NCBI GenBank assembly: GCA_966252075.1
Contig: CBINNP010000046.1
Span: 1-17,449, forward strand
DNA from: Solimonas sp966252075
Lineage (GTDB): Bacteria; Pseudomonadota; Gammaproteobacteria; Nevskiales; Nevskiaceae
Direction of reading: 5' to 3'
Length of the DNA: 17,449 nucleotides
In this document: piece by piece, positions 1-7,434 of the stretch
How positions within the stretch are numbered: position 1 is the stretch's first letter
Layout of the letters: the number at the start of each line of letters is the position of its first letter
The notes under the pieces: model-generated
Database searches by the model: none
What the model was told of the DNA's origin: nothing
The model's input: only the letters and a program-made list of their open reading frames with translations
Program-made: the position numbers and the translations under genes

Positions 1-452
1 AGGCCGTGCCAGTGCACGGTGGTCGGCTCGCCGAGACGGTTGGTGACATAGATGCGCACGCGATCGCCTTCGACCGCCTCGATCGTCGGTCCGGGCGTGC
101 TGCCGTTGTAGCCCCAGCACTTGGCCGTCGAGCCGGGCGCGAATTCGTGCTCGATCTCCTCGGCGACGAGGTGGAATTCCTTGACGCCGTTGTTCATGCG
201 ATGCGGCAGCGTCCAGCCGTTCGGCGTCTGCACGGGCGTGTAGCGGCCGACTGCGCGATTCGCCGCCGGCAGACCTGCTGTCGTTTTCGCAGCAGGCGGC
301 GGCGCCGATTCCGGCAGGGCATGGCCGGCATGCGGATCGCTGTCCGCTGCCCGCTGAGGGTGTTCGTGCTGCGCCTGTGCGCGGCCGATCAGGCCGCCGC
401 CAAGGCCGACGGCGCCGAGCGCCGAAAGCAGGGATCGTCTGCTGAGCATCAT
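1..452 (-). CDS. Multicopper oxidase, Tat-exported (partial; C-terminal part beyond window start)
   Basis: Reading the minus strand from ATG at 452 gives 150 codons before the window edge. The N-terminus has a twin-arginine signal (SRRSLL followed by a hydrophobic Gly/Ala/Leu stretch ending RAQA), so the enzyme should be exported folded. A His-containing linker follows (HEH, HAGHA). Then comes the first cupredoxin domain, with TPNGW, CWGYNGSTPGPTIEAVEGDRV and, at the window edge, HWHG, the first type 2/3 copper ligand motif of multicopper oxidases. This is the oxidase type found in heavy-metal islands rather than classical PcoA. It probably oxidises Cu(I) in the periplasm. The start codon overlaps the stop of the upstream TolC-like gene (ATGA), indicating translational coupling; a second ATG follows directly at 449. 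The remaining copper ligands lie outside the window. Confidence 0.9.
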   Translation of the reverse strand, partial: MMLSRRSLLSALGAVGLGGGLIGRAQAQHEHPQRAADSDPHAGHALPESAPPPAAKTTAGLPAANRAVGRYTPVQTPNGWTLPHRMNNGVKEFHLVAEEIEHEFAPGSTAKCWGYNGSTPGPTIEAVEGDRVRIYVTNRLGEPTTVHWHG

Positions 453-1897
453 TCGGCTCCGTGGTGATGATGGGGGTCGTGCGGCGGGCCGTCTTGCGCC
501 GCTGCGGGCTCGCTGGTTTTGTGCTCGTGCTCGTGCTCGTGCGCTGCGGGGGCGGGCGGCACCTCGGCATTCGCCGGCAGCCGGCGGCCGACCGCATGCG
601 CCAGTTCGGCACGCGCCACCGCGTAGTCGCGCAGCGCTTGCAGATAGCCGTGGTAGGCGACGAACGCCTGCTGCCGAGCCGCCAGCAGCTCGAACACGCC
701 GATCAGCATGAAGTTCTGCTCGCGCTGCATTTGCGCCACCGCCTCCTCGCGCGCCGGAATCAGCTCGTCGCGATAGCGCTCGGCGCGCGTGCGGCTGTTG
801 ATCACGCGTGCATAGGCGCGGGTGACATCGCGGCGCAGGTCCAGCTCGCGCGCGTCGAGTTCGCTTTCTGCCGTATCGAGCGCCGCCTGCGCGCGCGCGA
901 CGCGGCCGGCGCCGCTGTCGAACAGCGGCAGGCTCAGGCCGAGGCTCGGCCCGGCGTGGACACTGCCGTCGTACTCGCGCTCGCGTTCGGCGCCGAGCTG
1001 CACACCCGGCAGCCAGCGTGCGCGGCGCGTCAGGCCGTGACGCGCGGCGATCGCCTCGGCACGGGTGCGCGCGGCGACGACGTCGAGCCGCGAGTCCTGC
1101 GCGAGTTGCAGCAGCGTTTCGAGCGCCGGTTCGGAGCCGCTCGGCGTCGCCAGCGGCTCGGCCAGCGCAGCGATCTCCTCGTGCACGCCGAGCAGGCGCT
1201 GCAGTTCGCGGCGCGCCAGTTCGGCGTCGAGCCGCGCGCTGTCGGCCTGCAGCGCGGCCTCGGCACGGCTGGCCTGTTCCAGCGCCAGATCGCGCGGCTT
1301 GAGGTTGCCGGCATCGTAGTAGCGCTGTGCCAGTTCGGCCGAGGTGGCGGCAGCGCCGGCCAGCGTCTGCTGCAACTCGGCGATCTGCGCGGCAGCGGCA
1401 GCGCGCCGGTAGGCGGCTTCGACCTCGGCGGCGAGATCCAGCGTGGCGCCGGCGATCGCCGACTGCTCGGCGTCCAGTTCACCGCGTGCGGCGCGCGAGC
1501 GGGCACGCATGAACAGCGCGTCGGTGAAGTCGAAGGCCAGGCCGATCGTCAGCTGCGACTGCGGCTCGCTGCCCGCGGACAGCCGCGTCATCGACAGCAG
1601 TGGATTCGGCAGCCGTCCGGCCTCGTAGACATCGGCGGCGGAAAAGCCGAGCCGGGCGTAGCGGGCGCGCAGCTCGGGGTTGTGGATGAGCGCGATCTGG
1701 ATCGCGCGGTCGAGCGTCAGCGGTTCGGCCAGCCATTGCGCGCTGCGTGCGCGGCTGGCGGTGTCGTCGGGCAGGCTCAGCCCGCGCGCGCTGACGCGCT
1801 GCGCGGCGGCGTCGCGGCCCCAGTCGTCGGGCAGGCTGGCGCAGCCGGCCAGCCACAAGGCGGGCGCGGCGAGCGCAATGATGCGGAAAGACAGCAC
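449..1897 (-). CDS. TolC/CzcC-family outer membrane efflux lipoprotein with His-rich C-terminus
   Basis: This is an outer-membrane channel component of the RND-type metal efflux class (CusC/CzcC-like). I chose the GTG at 1897 because CGGAG (complement of 1905-1909 region) sits about 8 nt upstream and because the protein then begins with a short lipoprotein signal, LWLAGC, with the lipidated Cys at residue 19 (482 aa in all). The ORF is open to 1945, but that extension lacks a signal. The body shows the OEP duplication: LTLDRAIQIALIHNPELRARYARLG near the N-terminus, and long Ala/Arg/Glu-rich coiled-coil helices. The last ~32 residues are unusual, with alternating HEHEHEH and then PHDPHHHHGAE, a likely metal-binding tail. 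It lies downstream of the CopL-like gene and overlaps the multicopper oxidase by 4 bases. No RND pump or membrane-fusion gene is visible in the window, so its partner must be elsewhere or beyond the left edge. Confidence 0.88.
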   Translation of the reverse strand: MLSFRIIALAAPALWLAGCASLPDDWGRDAAAQRVSARGLSLPDDTASRARSAQWLAEPLTLDRAIQIALIHNPELRARYARLGFSAADVYEAGRLPNPLLSMTRLSAGSEPQSQLTIGLAFDFTDALFMRARSRAARGELDAEQSAIAGATLDLAAEVEAAYRRAAAAAQIAELQQTLAGAAATSAELAQRYYDAGNLKPRDLALEQASRAEAALQADSARLDAELARRELQRLLGVHEEIAALAEPLATPSGSEPALETLLQLAQDSRLDVVAARTRAEAIAARHGLTRRARWLPGVQLGAEREREYDGSVHAGPSLGLSLPLFDSGAGRVARAQAALDTAESELDARELDLRRDVTRAYARVINSRTRAERYRDELIPAREEAVAQMQREQNFMLIGVFELLAARQQAFVAYHGYLQALRDYAVARAELAHAVGRRLPANAEVPPAPAAHEHEHEHKTSEPAAAQDGPPHDPHHHHGAE

Positions 1898-1981
1898 GGC
1901 AGGAACTCCGATGGACGGGCCGCGGGCGGCCCGGGATACCGGCACGGCGTCAGAAGACAGGCCGTGTCCGGCATTTGGGCA

Positions 1982-2395
1982 TCAGAGTCGGCGTGTGGGA
2001 GGTCGCAGCAGATCGATCGGTGGCGGCGCGCGCGTGGCGACGGTGCGGCCGTGACGCGGCATTTCGCTGCGCGCCGAATACGCGCTGAGCGGCGAGTGCA
2101 GGGCCAGCGGCAGTGCGCTGGCGGCGCCGCAGGCTTGCGTGCAGCGGCAGTCGCGCGTGCCGCGGTGATGGCAGTGGTGAGGAGCGGCGTCAGCGGCAGC
2201 CGTGGCGTTCGCAGCAGTCGCGGCACTCGCCGCGGCCAGCGTCTGATGCGCGCTGTGCGCCGCGTGGCCGGCGCTGATGCCGGCGGCGGCATGGCCGGCG
2301 CAGGGCGCGGTCTTGCCGTGCGCCTGCGCGCCGAACGGCAGCAGCGCGAGCAGCATCAGCAGGAAGCAGGCGGGCAGGGCAAACGGCGACTTCAT
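1982..2395 (-). CDS. copL: CopL-like small periplasmic metal-binding protein
   Basis: A 137-aa exported protein with a clean Sec signal peptide (MKSPFALPACFLLMLLALLPFGAQA). The mature part is rich in His and Cys: CAGHAAAGISAGHAAHSAH, then HHCHHRGTRDCRCTQAC at residues ~73-89, an obvious soft-metal ligand cluster. It ends PPPIDLLRPPTRRL, resembling the conserved PP..LxRPP tail of CopL-family proteins found before copper resistance genes in Xanthomonads. CopL is needed for copper-induced expression there; the mechanism is not settled. The gene is the first of three collinear minus-strand genes, 84 bp ahead of the TolC-like gene. An in-frame ATG at 2404 (MRAMKSP) is an alternative start, and neither start has a strong Shine-Dalgarno sequence. 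The family call rests on size, signal, ligand pattern, tail and context, not on a strong domain match. Confidence 0.65.
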   Translation of the reverse strand: MKSPFALPACFLLMLLALLPFGAQAHGKTAPCAGHAAAGISAGHAAHSAHQTLAAASAATAANATAAADAAPHHCHHRGTRDCRCTQACGAASALPLALHSPLSAYSARSEMPRHGRTVATRAPPPIDLLRPPTRRL

Positions 2396-2429
2396 GGCCC
2401 GCATTGTCGGCGCCCGCCCGGTGTCCGAC

Positions 2430-2467
2430 AAGCTGGACCCGCCTCCAGGCTTGATGGCGATCAAGCC
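2430..2467. repeat. Two overlapping inverted repeats between tag and the copper operon
   Basis: GGCTTGAT at 2448-2455 pairs with ATCAAGCC at 2460-2467 (8 bp, 4-nt loop). AAGCTGGA at 2430-2437 pairs with TCCAGGCTT at 2444-2452 (one bulged base, 6-nt loop). The two dyads share GGCTT, so only one can form at a time. The right-hand one covers the tag stop codon. Neither is followed by a T-run. They may act as a tag 3' structure, an operator or leader structure for the copL operon, or both. Confidence 0.4.
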
Positions 2468-3027
2468 ACGCGGCGCTGCGGGCAGTCGACGAAGTGATCG
2501 TCGACCACGCCGACCGCCTGCAGGTAGGCGTAGACGATGGTGCTGCCGACGAACTTGAAACCGCGCTTGAGCAGATCCTTGCTGATGCGGTCGGACAGCG
2601 GTGTGCGCGCCTGTGCGTCGGCCATCGTGCGCAGGGTGTTGACGATGGGCTTGCCGTCGACGAAACCCCACAGGTAGGCATCGAAGCTGCCGAACTCCTG
2701 CTGCACTTTCAGAAACGCCTGTGCATTGCTTCGCGCCGACCAGATCTTCAGCCGGTTGCGAACGATGCCGGCGTCGTCCATCAATCTTTCGAGTTGCTCG
2801 TCCGTGTAGCGCGCAACTTTGACCGGGTCGAAGCCGGCGAAGGCGCGACGGTAGCCGTCGCGGCGCTCAAGGATCGTCCGCCACGACAGGCCGGCCTGCG
2901 CGCCCTCCAGAATGAGGAACTCGAAGAGCACACGGTCATCGTGGACCGGCTTGCCCCACTCCTCGTCGTGGTAGCGGATGTACTCGGGTGTGGACAGGCA
3001 CCAGGGGCAGCGTTGCGCGTCGCTCAT
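2461..3027 (-). CDS. tag: DNA-3-methyladenine glycosylase I
   Basis: A 188-aa protein, the normal Tag length. It removes 3-methyladenine from alkylated DNA to start base-excision repair in the cytoplasm. Diagnostic features run in order: RCPWC at residues 6-10, YHDEEWG at 19-25, LEGAQAGLSW around 40-49 with the catalytic Glu (E41, equivalent to E. coli E38), FDPVKVARY, and NRLKI. The Zn-ligand pattern of E. coli Tag (Cys4, His17, His175, Cys179) is matched by C7, H20 and the C-terminal HFVDC. It is followed closely by the copper module but is functionally unrelated. It is divergent from zwf, sharing the short 3028-3150 region. Confidence 0.96.
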   Translation of the reverse strand: MSDAQRCPWCLSTPEYIRYHDEEWGKPVHDDRVLFEFLILEGAQAGLSWRTILERRDGYRRAFAGFDPVKVARYTDEQLERLMDDAGIVRNRLKIWSARSNAQAFLKVQQEFGSFDAYLWGFVDGKPIVNTLRTMADAQARTPLSDRISKDLLKRGFKFVGSTIVYAYLQAVGVVDDHFVDCPQRRVA

Positions 3028-3150
3028 GCGGATCGAGTCGTCAGTCGGGGAACACCGGCACTATAGAGCGCCGGCTTGGCGCCGGTTTTGCTGACGATGA
3101 GGAGCATGCCGCCGCGCCGGCCGCAGCGGCCTTTGACAAAGGAACGCGCC

Positions 3151-4614
3151 GTGCCCAAGGTTCCCCCCGGAGTAGGACCGCGATATCCGCAGGTGGTGGT
3201 ACTGGTCGGTGCGACCGGCGATCTGGCGCGGCGCAAGCTGCTGCCGGGCCTGTTCCACCTGGCCAGCGCCGGCTTCATTCCCGGCTGCCGCGTCATCGGC
3301 GTCTCGCTAGACGAGATCGATGTCGAAGGCTTTCGCCGCTTCGCCCGCCAGGCGCTCGACGAGTTCTTCACGCGCAAGCTGCCGGACGCCGACTGGGCTG
3401 CGTTCGCCGCCAGCCTCGACTACGTGCCGCTGTCCGCTGGCGCCGGCGCCTTGCAGACGGCGGTGACTGCGGCGCGCGACTCGCTCGGCGCCGAGAGCCG
3501 GCTGCTGCACTACCTCAGCGTGCCGCCGGGCGCGGCGCTGTCGGTGGTGCAGATGCTGCGCGAGGCCGGGCTGGTCGAGCATTCGCGGATCATCATGGAG
3601 AAGCCGTTCGGCACCGATCTGGCCAGCGCAGTCTCACTCAATGCGCGGTTGCATGAGGTGTTCAGCGAGCAGCAGATCTTCCGCATCGACCACTTCCTCG
3701 GCAAGGAACCGGCGCAGAACATTCTCGCGTTCCGCTTCGCCAACGGCCTGTTCGAGCCGATCTGGAACCGCAACTTCATCGACCACGTACAGATCGACGT
3801 GCCGGAGACGCTGGGCCTGGGCAAGCGCTCCGGCTTCTACGAGCAGACCGGCGCCTACCGCGACATGGTGGTGACGCACCTGTTCCAGATTCTCGGCTTC
3901 ATGGCGATGGAGCCGCCGACCGAGCTGTCGCCGGCACCGATCAGCGAGGAGAAGAACAAGGTCTTCCGCAGCATGCAGCCGCTGGAGCCGCACAACGTGG
4001 TGCGCGGCCAGTACGCCGGCTACCGCGGCGAGGAGGGCGTCGATCCGGCGTCGGAGACGGAGACCTTCATCGCCCTCAAGTGCCACATCGACAACTGGCG
4101 CTGGGCCGGCGTGCCGTTCTACCTGCGCACCGGCAAGAAGATGGCGGAAGGCCAGCGCATCATCTCGATCGCCTTTCGCGAGCCGCCCAAGAGCATGTTC
4201 CCGGCGGGCTCCGGTGTCGGCGCGCAGGGACCGGACCATCTGACCTTCGATCTCGCCGACGCGTCCAAGGTCTCGCTGAGCTTTTACGGCAAGCGCCCGG
4301 GCCCCGGCATGCGGCTCGACAAGCTGAGCCTGCAGTTTGCGATGAACGACACCGGCCTGATCGGCGACGTGCTCGAAGCCTACGAGCGCCTGATCCTCGA
4401 TGCGATGCGCGGTGACCACACGCTGTTCACCACTGCCGACGGCATCGAGCGGCTCTGGCAGGTATCGGCGCCGCTGCTGGAGAACCCGCCGCCGGTGCGC
4501 TTTTATGAGCCCGGCTCCTGGGGTCCGAAGGCGATTCACCAGCTGGTCGCGCCGCATGCCTGGCGGCTGCCGTTCGAGCGCGCCTGGCGCAATCCGAATA
4601 TACATGGCAGCTGA
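3151..4614 (+). CDS. zwf: Glucose-6-phosphate 1-dehydrogenase
   Basis: Oxidises glucose-6-phosphate to 6-phosphogluconolactone with NADP(+), the entry step of the oxidative pentose phosphate and Entner-Doudoroff routes. I chose GTG at 3151: AAAGGA (3138-3143) lies 7 nt upstream and the resulting 487 aa matches the family length. ATGs at 3076, 3097 and 3106 in the same frame would add 15-25 Arg/Pro-rich residues before the fold. Visible features are the dinucleotide loop GATGDLARRKLLP (from residue ~20), EKPFGTDL near 150, the substrate signature RIDHFLGKE at 178-186, and the catalytic His at 243 in VVTHLFQ. The D180 to H243 spacing equals that of the Asp177/His240 pair of the Leuconostoc enzyme. 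There is no neighbouring pgl, gnd or edd. It is followed after 27 bp by an RluA-family gene. Confidence 0.96.
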   Translation: MPKVPPGVGPRYPQVVVLVGATGDLARRKLLPGLFHLASAGFIPGCRVIGVSLDEIDVEGFRRFARQALDEFFTRKLPDADWAAFAASLDYVPLSAGAGALQTAVTAARDSLGAESRLLHYLSVPPGAALSVVQMLREAGLVEHSRIIMEKPFGTDLASAVSLNARLHEVFSEQQIFRIDHFLGKEPAQNILAFRFANGLFEPIWNRNFIDHVQIDVPETLGLGKRSGFYEQTGAYRDMVVTHLFQILGFMAMEPPTELSPAPISEEKNKVFRSMQPLEPHNVVRGQYAGYRGEEGVDPASETETFIALKCHIDNWRWAGVPFYLRTGKKMAEGQRIISIAFREPPKSMFPAGSGVGAQGPDHLTFDLADASKVSLSFYGKRPGPGMRLDKLSLQFAMNDTGLIGDVLEAYERLILDAMRGDHTLFTTADGIERLWQVSAPLLENPPPVRFYEPGSWGPKAIHQLVAPHAWRLPFERAWRNPNIHGS

Positions 4615-4641
4615 GCCCCGGAACCGGGCTAGGATTCCGCC

Positions 4642-5535
4642 ATGTCCTCGTCTTCCGCGCCCAGCGGCGCCAGCACGCTGCACCTGCCTCCGGGCGACTG
4701 GCCCACCGTGCTCGACTGCCTGTGCGCGCAGTTTCCGGCCATCCCGCGCGCAGTCTGGCAGCAGCGTTTTGCGGCCGGCCGCGTGCTTGATGCCGAGCAT
4801 CGGCCGCTGGCCGTCGGCACGCCGCACTGCGCACACCTGTGCGTGCGCTACTTTCGCGAAGTGCCGGACGAGCCGCCGATCCCGTTCACCGAGACGCTGC
4901 TGCACGCCGACGAGCATCTCGTCGTCGTCGACAAGCCGCACTTCTTGCCGGTCACGCCGTCGGGACGTTTTGTCGAACAGAGCCTGCTGCGGCGGCTGAT
5001 GCGCCGACTCGGCAACGACGCGCTGACGCCGCTGCATCGGATCGACCGCGCCACCGCCGGTCTGGTCCTGCTGTCGGCCAGCACAGCGACGCGCGATGCC
5101 TATCAGGCGCTGTTCCGCGAACGGCGTATCGCCAAACGCTATCTCGCTGTGGCGCCGGCGCTGCCGGCGGTACCGCCGCAGCGACGCAGCCGCATCGTGC
5201 CGGGCCAACCGTTCTTCCGCATGCAGGAGGGCGACGGCGAGCCCAACAGCGAGACGGTGATCGAATGCCTGCACCGCCACGGCGACTGGGCTGCCTACGC
5301 GCTGTATCCGCACACTGGCCGCAAGCATCAGCTGCGCGTGCACATGGCCGCGCTCGGCGCGCCGCTGCGCAACGATCCGCTATATCCGCAGCTGCAGCCG
5401 CCCGCCGACGATGTCTACGACGAGCCGCTGCAACTGCTCGCCGAATCGCTGCAGTTCCGCGATCCGCTCAGCGGCGAGGCACGCGTGTTCCGCAGCCGGT
5501 TGCAGTTGTGCCACTGGCCGCTGCACGGATCGTGA
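4642..5535 (+). CDS. RluA-family pseudouridine synthase
   Basis: A 297-aa RNA-modifying enzyme that would isomerise uridine to pseudouridine in rRNA or tRNA. The catalytic motif HRIDRATAGLVLL occupies 132-144, with the catalytic Asp at 135. The second half has RIAKRYLAV and the C-terminal signature PHTGRKHQLRVHMAALGAPLRNDPLYP. The first ~70 residues resemble a degenerate S4-like region (PRAVWQQRFAAGRVL). AGGA about 7 nt before the ATG supports the start. It is probably co-transcribed with zwf (27-bp gap), which does not suggest a shared pathway. Its target nucleotide cannot be told from the sequence. The divergent N-terminus puts it in the general RluA-like group rather than RluC or RluD proper. 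It converges on the next gene, with only 6 bp between the two stop codons. Confidence 0.9.
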   Translation: MSSSSAPSGASTLHLPPGDWPTVLDCLCAQFPAIPRAVWQQRFAAGRVLDAEHRPLAVGTPHCAHLCVRYFREVPDEPPIPFTETLLHADEHLVVVDKPHFLPVTPSGRFVEQSLLRRLMRRLGNDALTPLHRIDRATAGLVLLSASTATRDAYQALFRERRIAKRYLAVAPALPAVPPQRRSRIVPGQPFFRMQEGDGEPNSETVIECLHRHGDWAAYALYPHTGRKHQLRVHMAALGAPLRNDPLYPQLQPPADDVYDEPLQLLAESLQFRDPLSGEARVFRSRLQLCHWPLHGS

Positions 5536-5541
5536 TGCGGC

Positions 5542-5949
5542 TTACTGCTTCGGCGGTTCCGTCAGCTCGACGATGCCCCAGCCGCTGTCCTGCTGGCGTG
5601 CACGGCAGTTGAGCAGGCGGGTCAGCGGCTGCGAGTCCTTGGCGGTGACGGTGAAGGTGAAGACGTAATCGCCGCCGGGTTCCTGCACGCCCGGCGTGGC
5701 TTCGAGTTCCTCCGAGAAGCTCACCGTGGCCGGGTCCTTGGCGTTCTGCAGGATCGCCACGCGGCAGGCCGAGGCGGCCTTGCGGCGCTCGAAGGCGGCG
5801 CGCGCCTGCGGATCGCTGGGGATTTTCTCCTCGACGATGGCCGGGCCGGCCGCCGGCACGGTGACCTTGGGTCCGCGCGTCAGGTAGAGGGTGAGGCCGA
5901 CGGCCACCGCCACGATTGCGGCGACGAGGATGAGGGTCTTGCTGTTCAT
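5542..5949 (-). CDS. Small membrane-anchored protein of unknown function
   Basis: 135 aa from the ATG at 5949, chosen because GGGAG lies 6 nt upstream; an in-frame ATG at 5991 has no such site. Residues 5-24 form one transmembrane helix (TLILVAAIVAVAVGLTLYL). The remainder is probably periplasmic: a Pro/Ala linker, a charged helix (DPQARAAFERRKAASAC) and an alternating, beta-rich C-terminal part (YVFTFTVTAK; WGIVEL). There are two cysteines in the soluble part (C62 and C115), which could form a disulfide. I do not recognise the family. It is convergent with the RluA-family gene (6-bp gap) and lies in the same orientation as fisR, 110 bp downstream of that gene's stop, so read-through from fisR is possible but no link is implied. 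Confidence 0.72.
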   Translation of the reverse strand: MNSKTLILVAAIVAVAVGLTLYLTRGPKVTVPAAGPAIVEEKIPSDPQARAAFERRKAASACRVAILQNAKDPATVSFSEELEATPGVQEPGGDYVFTFTVTAKDSQPLTRLLNCRARQQDSGWGIVELTEPPKQ

Positions 5950-6059
5950 CTGCTGCTCCCAGGTTGGCGATACAGCCTGCTTCTTAGCCAAAGCCGGGCA
6001 GATGAAAACTGAATGGAGCGGCCGCCGGCCCGGCGCAGCCAGCAGTCGGCCATCTCAGC

Positions 6060-7376
6060 TCAGCCGTGCAGGCCCAATGCCTTGAGCCGCCGGTAGAGCG
6101 TGCGTTCGCTCATGCCCAGGTGACGGGCCAGCTCGCTGCGACTGCCGTCGAAGACGGCCAGGGCGTGGGCCAGGCGCGCCTTGTCGTCGCGGTGGCGGCG
6201 CTCGCCGCGCGGCATCGCGCCGGCGGCCGCGGCCGCCGGTGTGCGGAGGTCCGGCGGCAGGTCGCGGGCGCGGATCAGGCCGTCGTCGGCAAACAGGCGC
6301 GCGCGTTCCAGCACGTTGCGCAGTTCGCGGACATTGCCTGGAAAATCGTAGCGGCGCAGCAGCTGCAGGGCCTCGTCGTCGATGCGCAGCCGCTGGCCGG
6401 CGCCGATGCGCTGCAGCAGGCTTTCCACCAGCAGCGGCAGATCGTCGCGGCGCTCGCGCAGCGCCGGCAGATGTACCGGGAAGGCGCTGATCCGGTAGTA
6501 GAGGTCCTGGCGGAAGCTCTGGTCCTCCACCATCTGCTTCAACGGCTTGTGCGTGGCAGCGACGAGGCGGAAGTCAGCGCGCAGCGTCTCGACGCCGCCG
6601 ACGCGGCGGAAGGTGCCGGACTCGATCAGGCGCAGCAGCTTGACCTGCATTGCCAGCGGCACGTCGCCGATTTCGTCGAGGAACAGGGTGCCGCCATGGG
6701 CGGTTTCGACGAGGCCGGTCTTGCGCTGCATCGCGCCGGTGAAGGCGCCGCGTTCGTGGCCGAACAGTTCGCTTTCGAACAGGGTCTCGCTCAGGCCCGT
6801 GCAGTCGACGACCACCAGCGGGCCGCGCGCCCGCGGACTGGCATCGTGCAGGGCGCGCGCGAACAGCTCCTTGCCGGTTCCGGATTCGCCCTGCAGCAGC
6901 ACCGGGATCGGCGAGGGTGCGGCGCGCTGCAGCGCCGACAGCGCCGCGGTGAAGGCCTCGGAGCGGCCGACCAGGCCGCTGCTGCTGGCTTGCGGCGAGG
7001 CGCTGTGCACGCTGTTGAGCCGTTCGACGTAGGCGATGACCTCGCCGCGCTCGTCGAGGATCGGGCGCAGCTCCACGTCGACATGCTCGGGCCCGCGCGG
7101 CGTGTGGTGGACATGCAGCACGCGGTCGGGCGCGCGCGTCGCCAGCGCTTGCTTCATCGGGCAATGCTCGCCGGCCTGATCGCAGGGCAGGCTGTACTGG
7201 TGGGAGACGCGGTAGCACTTCTGGCCGCGCACGCTGTGGCGCGGGCTGGCGAACTGGCGCTGGTAGGCCGTGTTCGAGGCCAGGATGTTGTACTCGGTGT
7301 CGAGCACGATCATCGGCACGGCCTCGTGCTCCAGATACGAAATCAGGGCCTGCACCGGTGCCGGATCGCTCGCCAT
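6060..7376 (-). CDS. fisR: Sigma-54-dependent transcriptional activator, FisR-like persulfide sensor
   Basis: A 438-aa enhancer-binding protein starting at ATG 7376 (AAGGAG 8 nt upstream). Domain order: an N-terminal PAS-like sensor (about 10-120), an AAA+ sigma-54 activation domain (Walker A GESGTGKE 163-170, GAFTGA loop 210-215, Walker B TLFLDE 230-235, FRQDLYYRI with the arginine finger), and a C-terminal Fis-type helix-turn-helix (SELARHLGMSERTLYRRLKALG). The sensor has cysteines at 54, 65 and 72. FisR of Cupriavidus pinatubonensis senses sulfane sulfur with C53, C64 and C71, the same 11- and 7-residue spacing. It is transcribed away from the persulfide dioxygenase operon, which carries a sigma-54 promoter, as expected of its target. 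The intact GAFTGA loop indicates it can contact sigma-54. Its own promoter probably lies among the repeats at 7435-7494, which would allow autoregulation (inference). Confidence 0.93.
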   Translation of the reverse strand: MASDPAPVQALISYLEHEAVPMIVLDTEYNILASNTAYQRQFASPRHSVRGQKCYRVSHQYSLPCDQAGEHCPMKQALATRAPDRVLHVHHTPRGPEHVDVELRPILDERGEVIAYVERLNSVHSASPQASSSGLVGRSEAFTAALSALQRAAPSPIPVLLQGESGTGKELFARALHDASPRARGPLVVVDCTGLSETLFESELFGHERGAFTGAMQRKTGLVETAHGGTLFLDEIGDVPLAMQVKLLRLIESGTFRRVGGVETLRADFRLVAATHKPLKQMVEDQSFRQDLYYRISAFPVHLPALRERRDDLPLLVESLLQRIGAGQRLRIDDEALQLLRRYDFPGNVRELRNVLERARLFADDGLIRARDLPPDLRTPAAAAAGAMPRGERRHRDDKARLAHALAVFDGSRSELARHLGMSERTLYRRLKALGLHG

Positions 7377-7434
7377 CTGCCTTGCTCCTTCTCCGTGCCC
7401 TGCTGCCGGATGCCTGCAGGCGCAGCCTAGCAAC

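Noticed and set aside
461..2497. Long plus-strand open frame (678 codons) opposite the copper module
   Set aside because: It is the antisense shadow of the TolC-like and CopL-like genes. Composition is Arg/Ala/Gly/Gln-rich with no motif, and the minus-strand genes have signals, ribosome sites and family motifs.
3060..3066. TATAGT/TATAGA as a -10 element for tag or zwf
   Set aside because: No acceptable -35 hexamer at 16-18 bp on either strand.
3066..3090. GC-rich repeat followed by TTTT upstream of zwf as an intrinsic terminator
   Set aside because: No plus-strand gene ends upstream, the stem is about 5 bp, and it lies in the tag/zwf divergent region.
3634..5343. Long minus-strand open frame (569 codons) opposite zwf and the RluA-family gene
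   Set aside because: Shadow of two firmly identified plus-strand genes; no domain or start signal.
6023..6035. CGCCG-GCC-CGGCG hairpin downstream of fisR as a terminator
   Set aside because: Only a 5-bp stem and no adjacent T-run on the minus strand; such GC hairpins arise by chance in this composition.
6066..7430. Plus-strand open frame (454 codons) opposite fisR
   Set aside because: Antisense shadow in high-GC DNA; the minus-strand protein has every sigma-54 activator motif.
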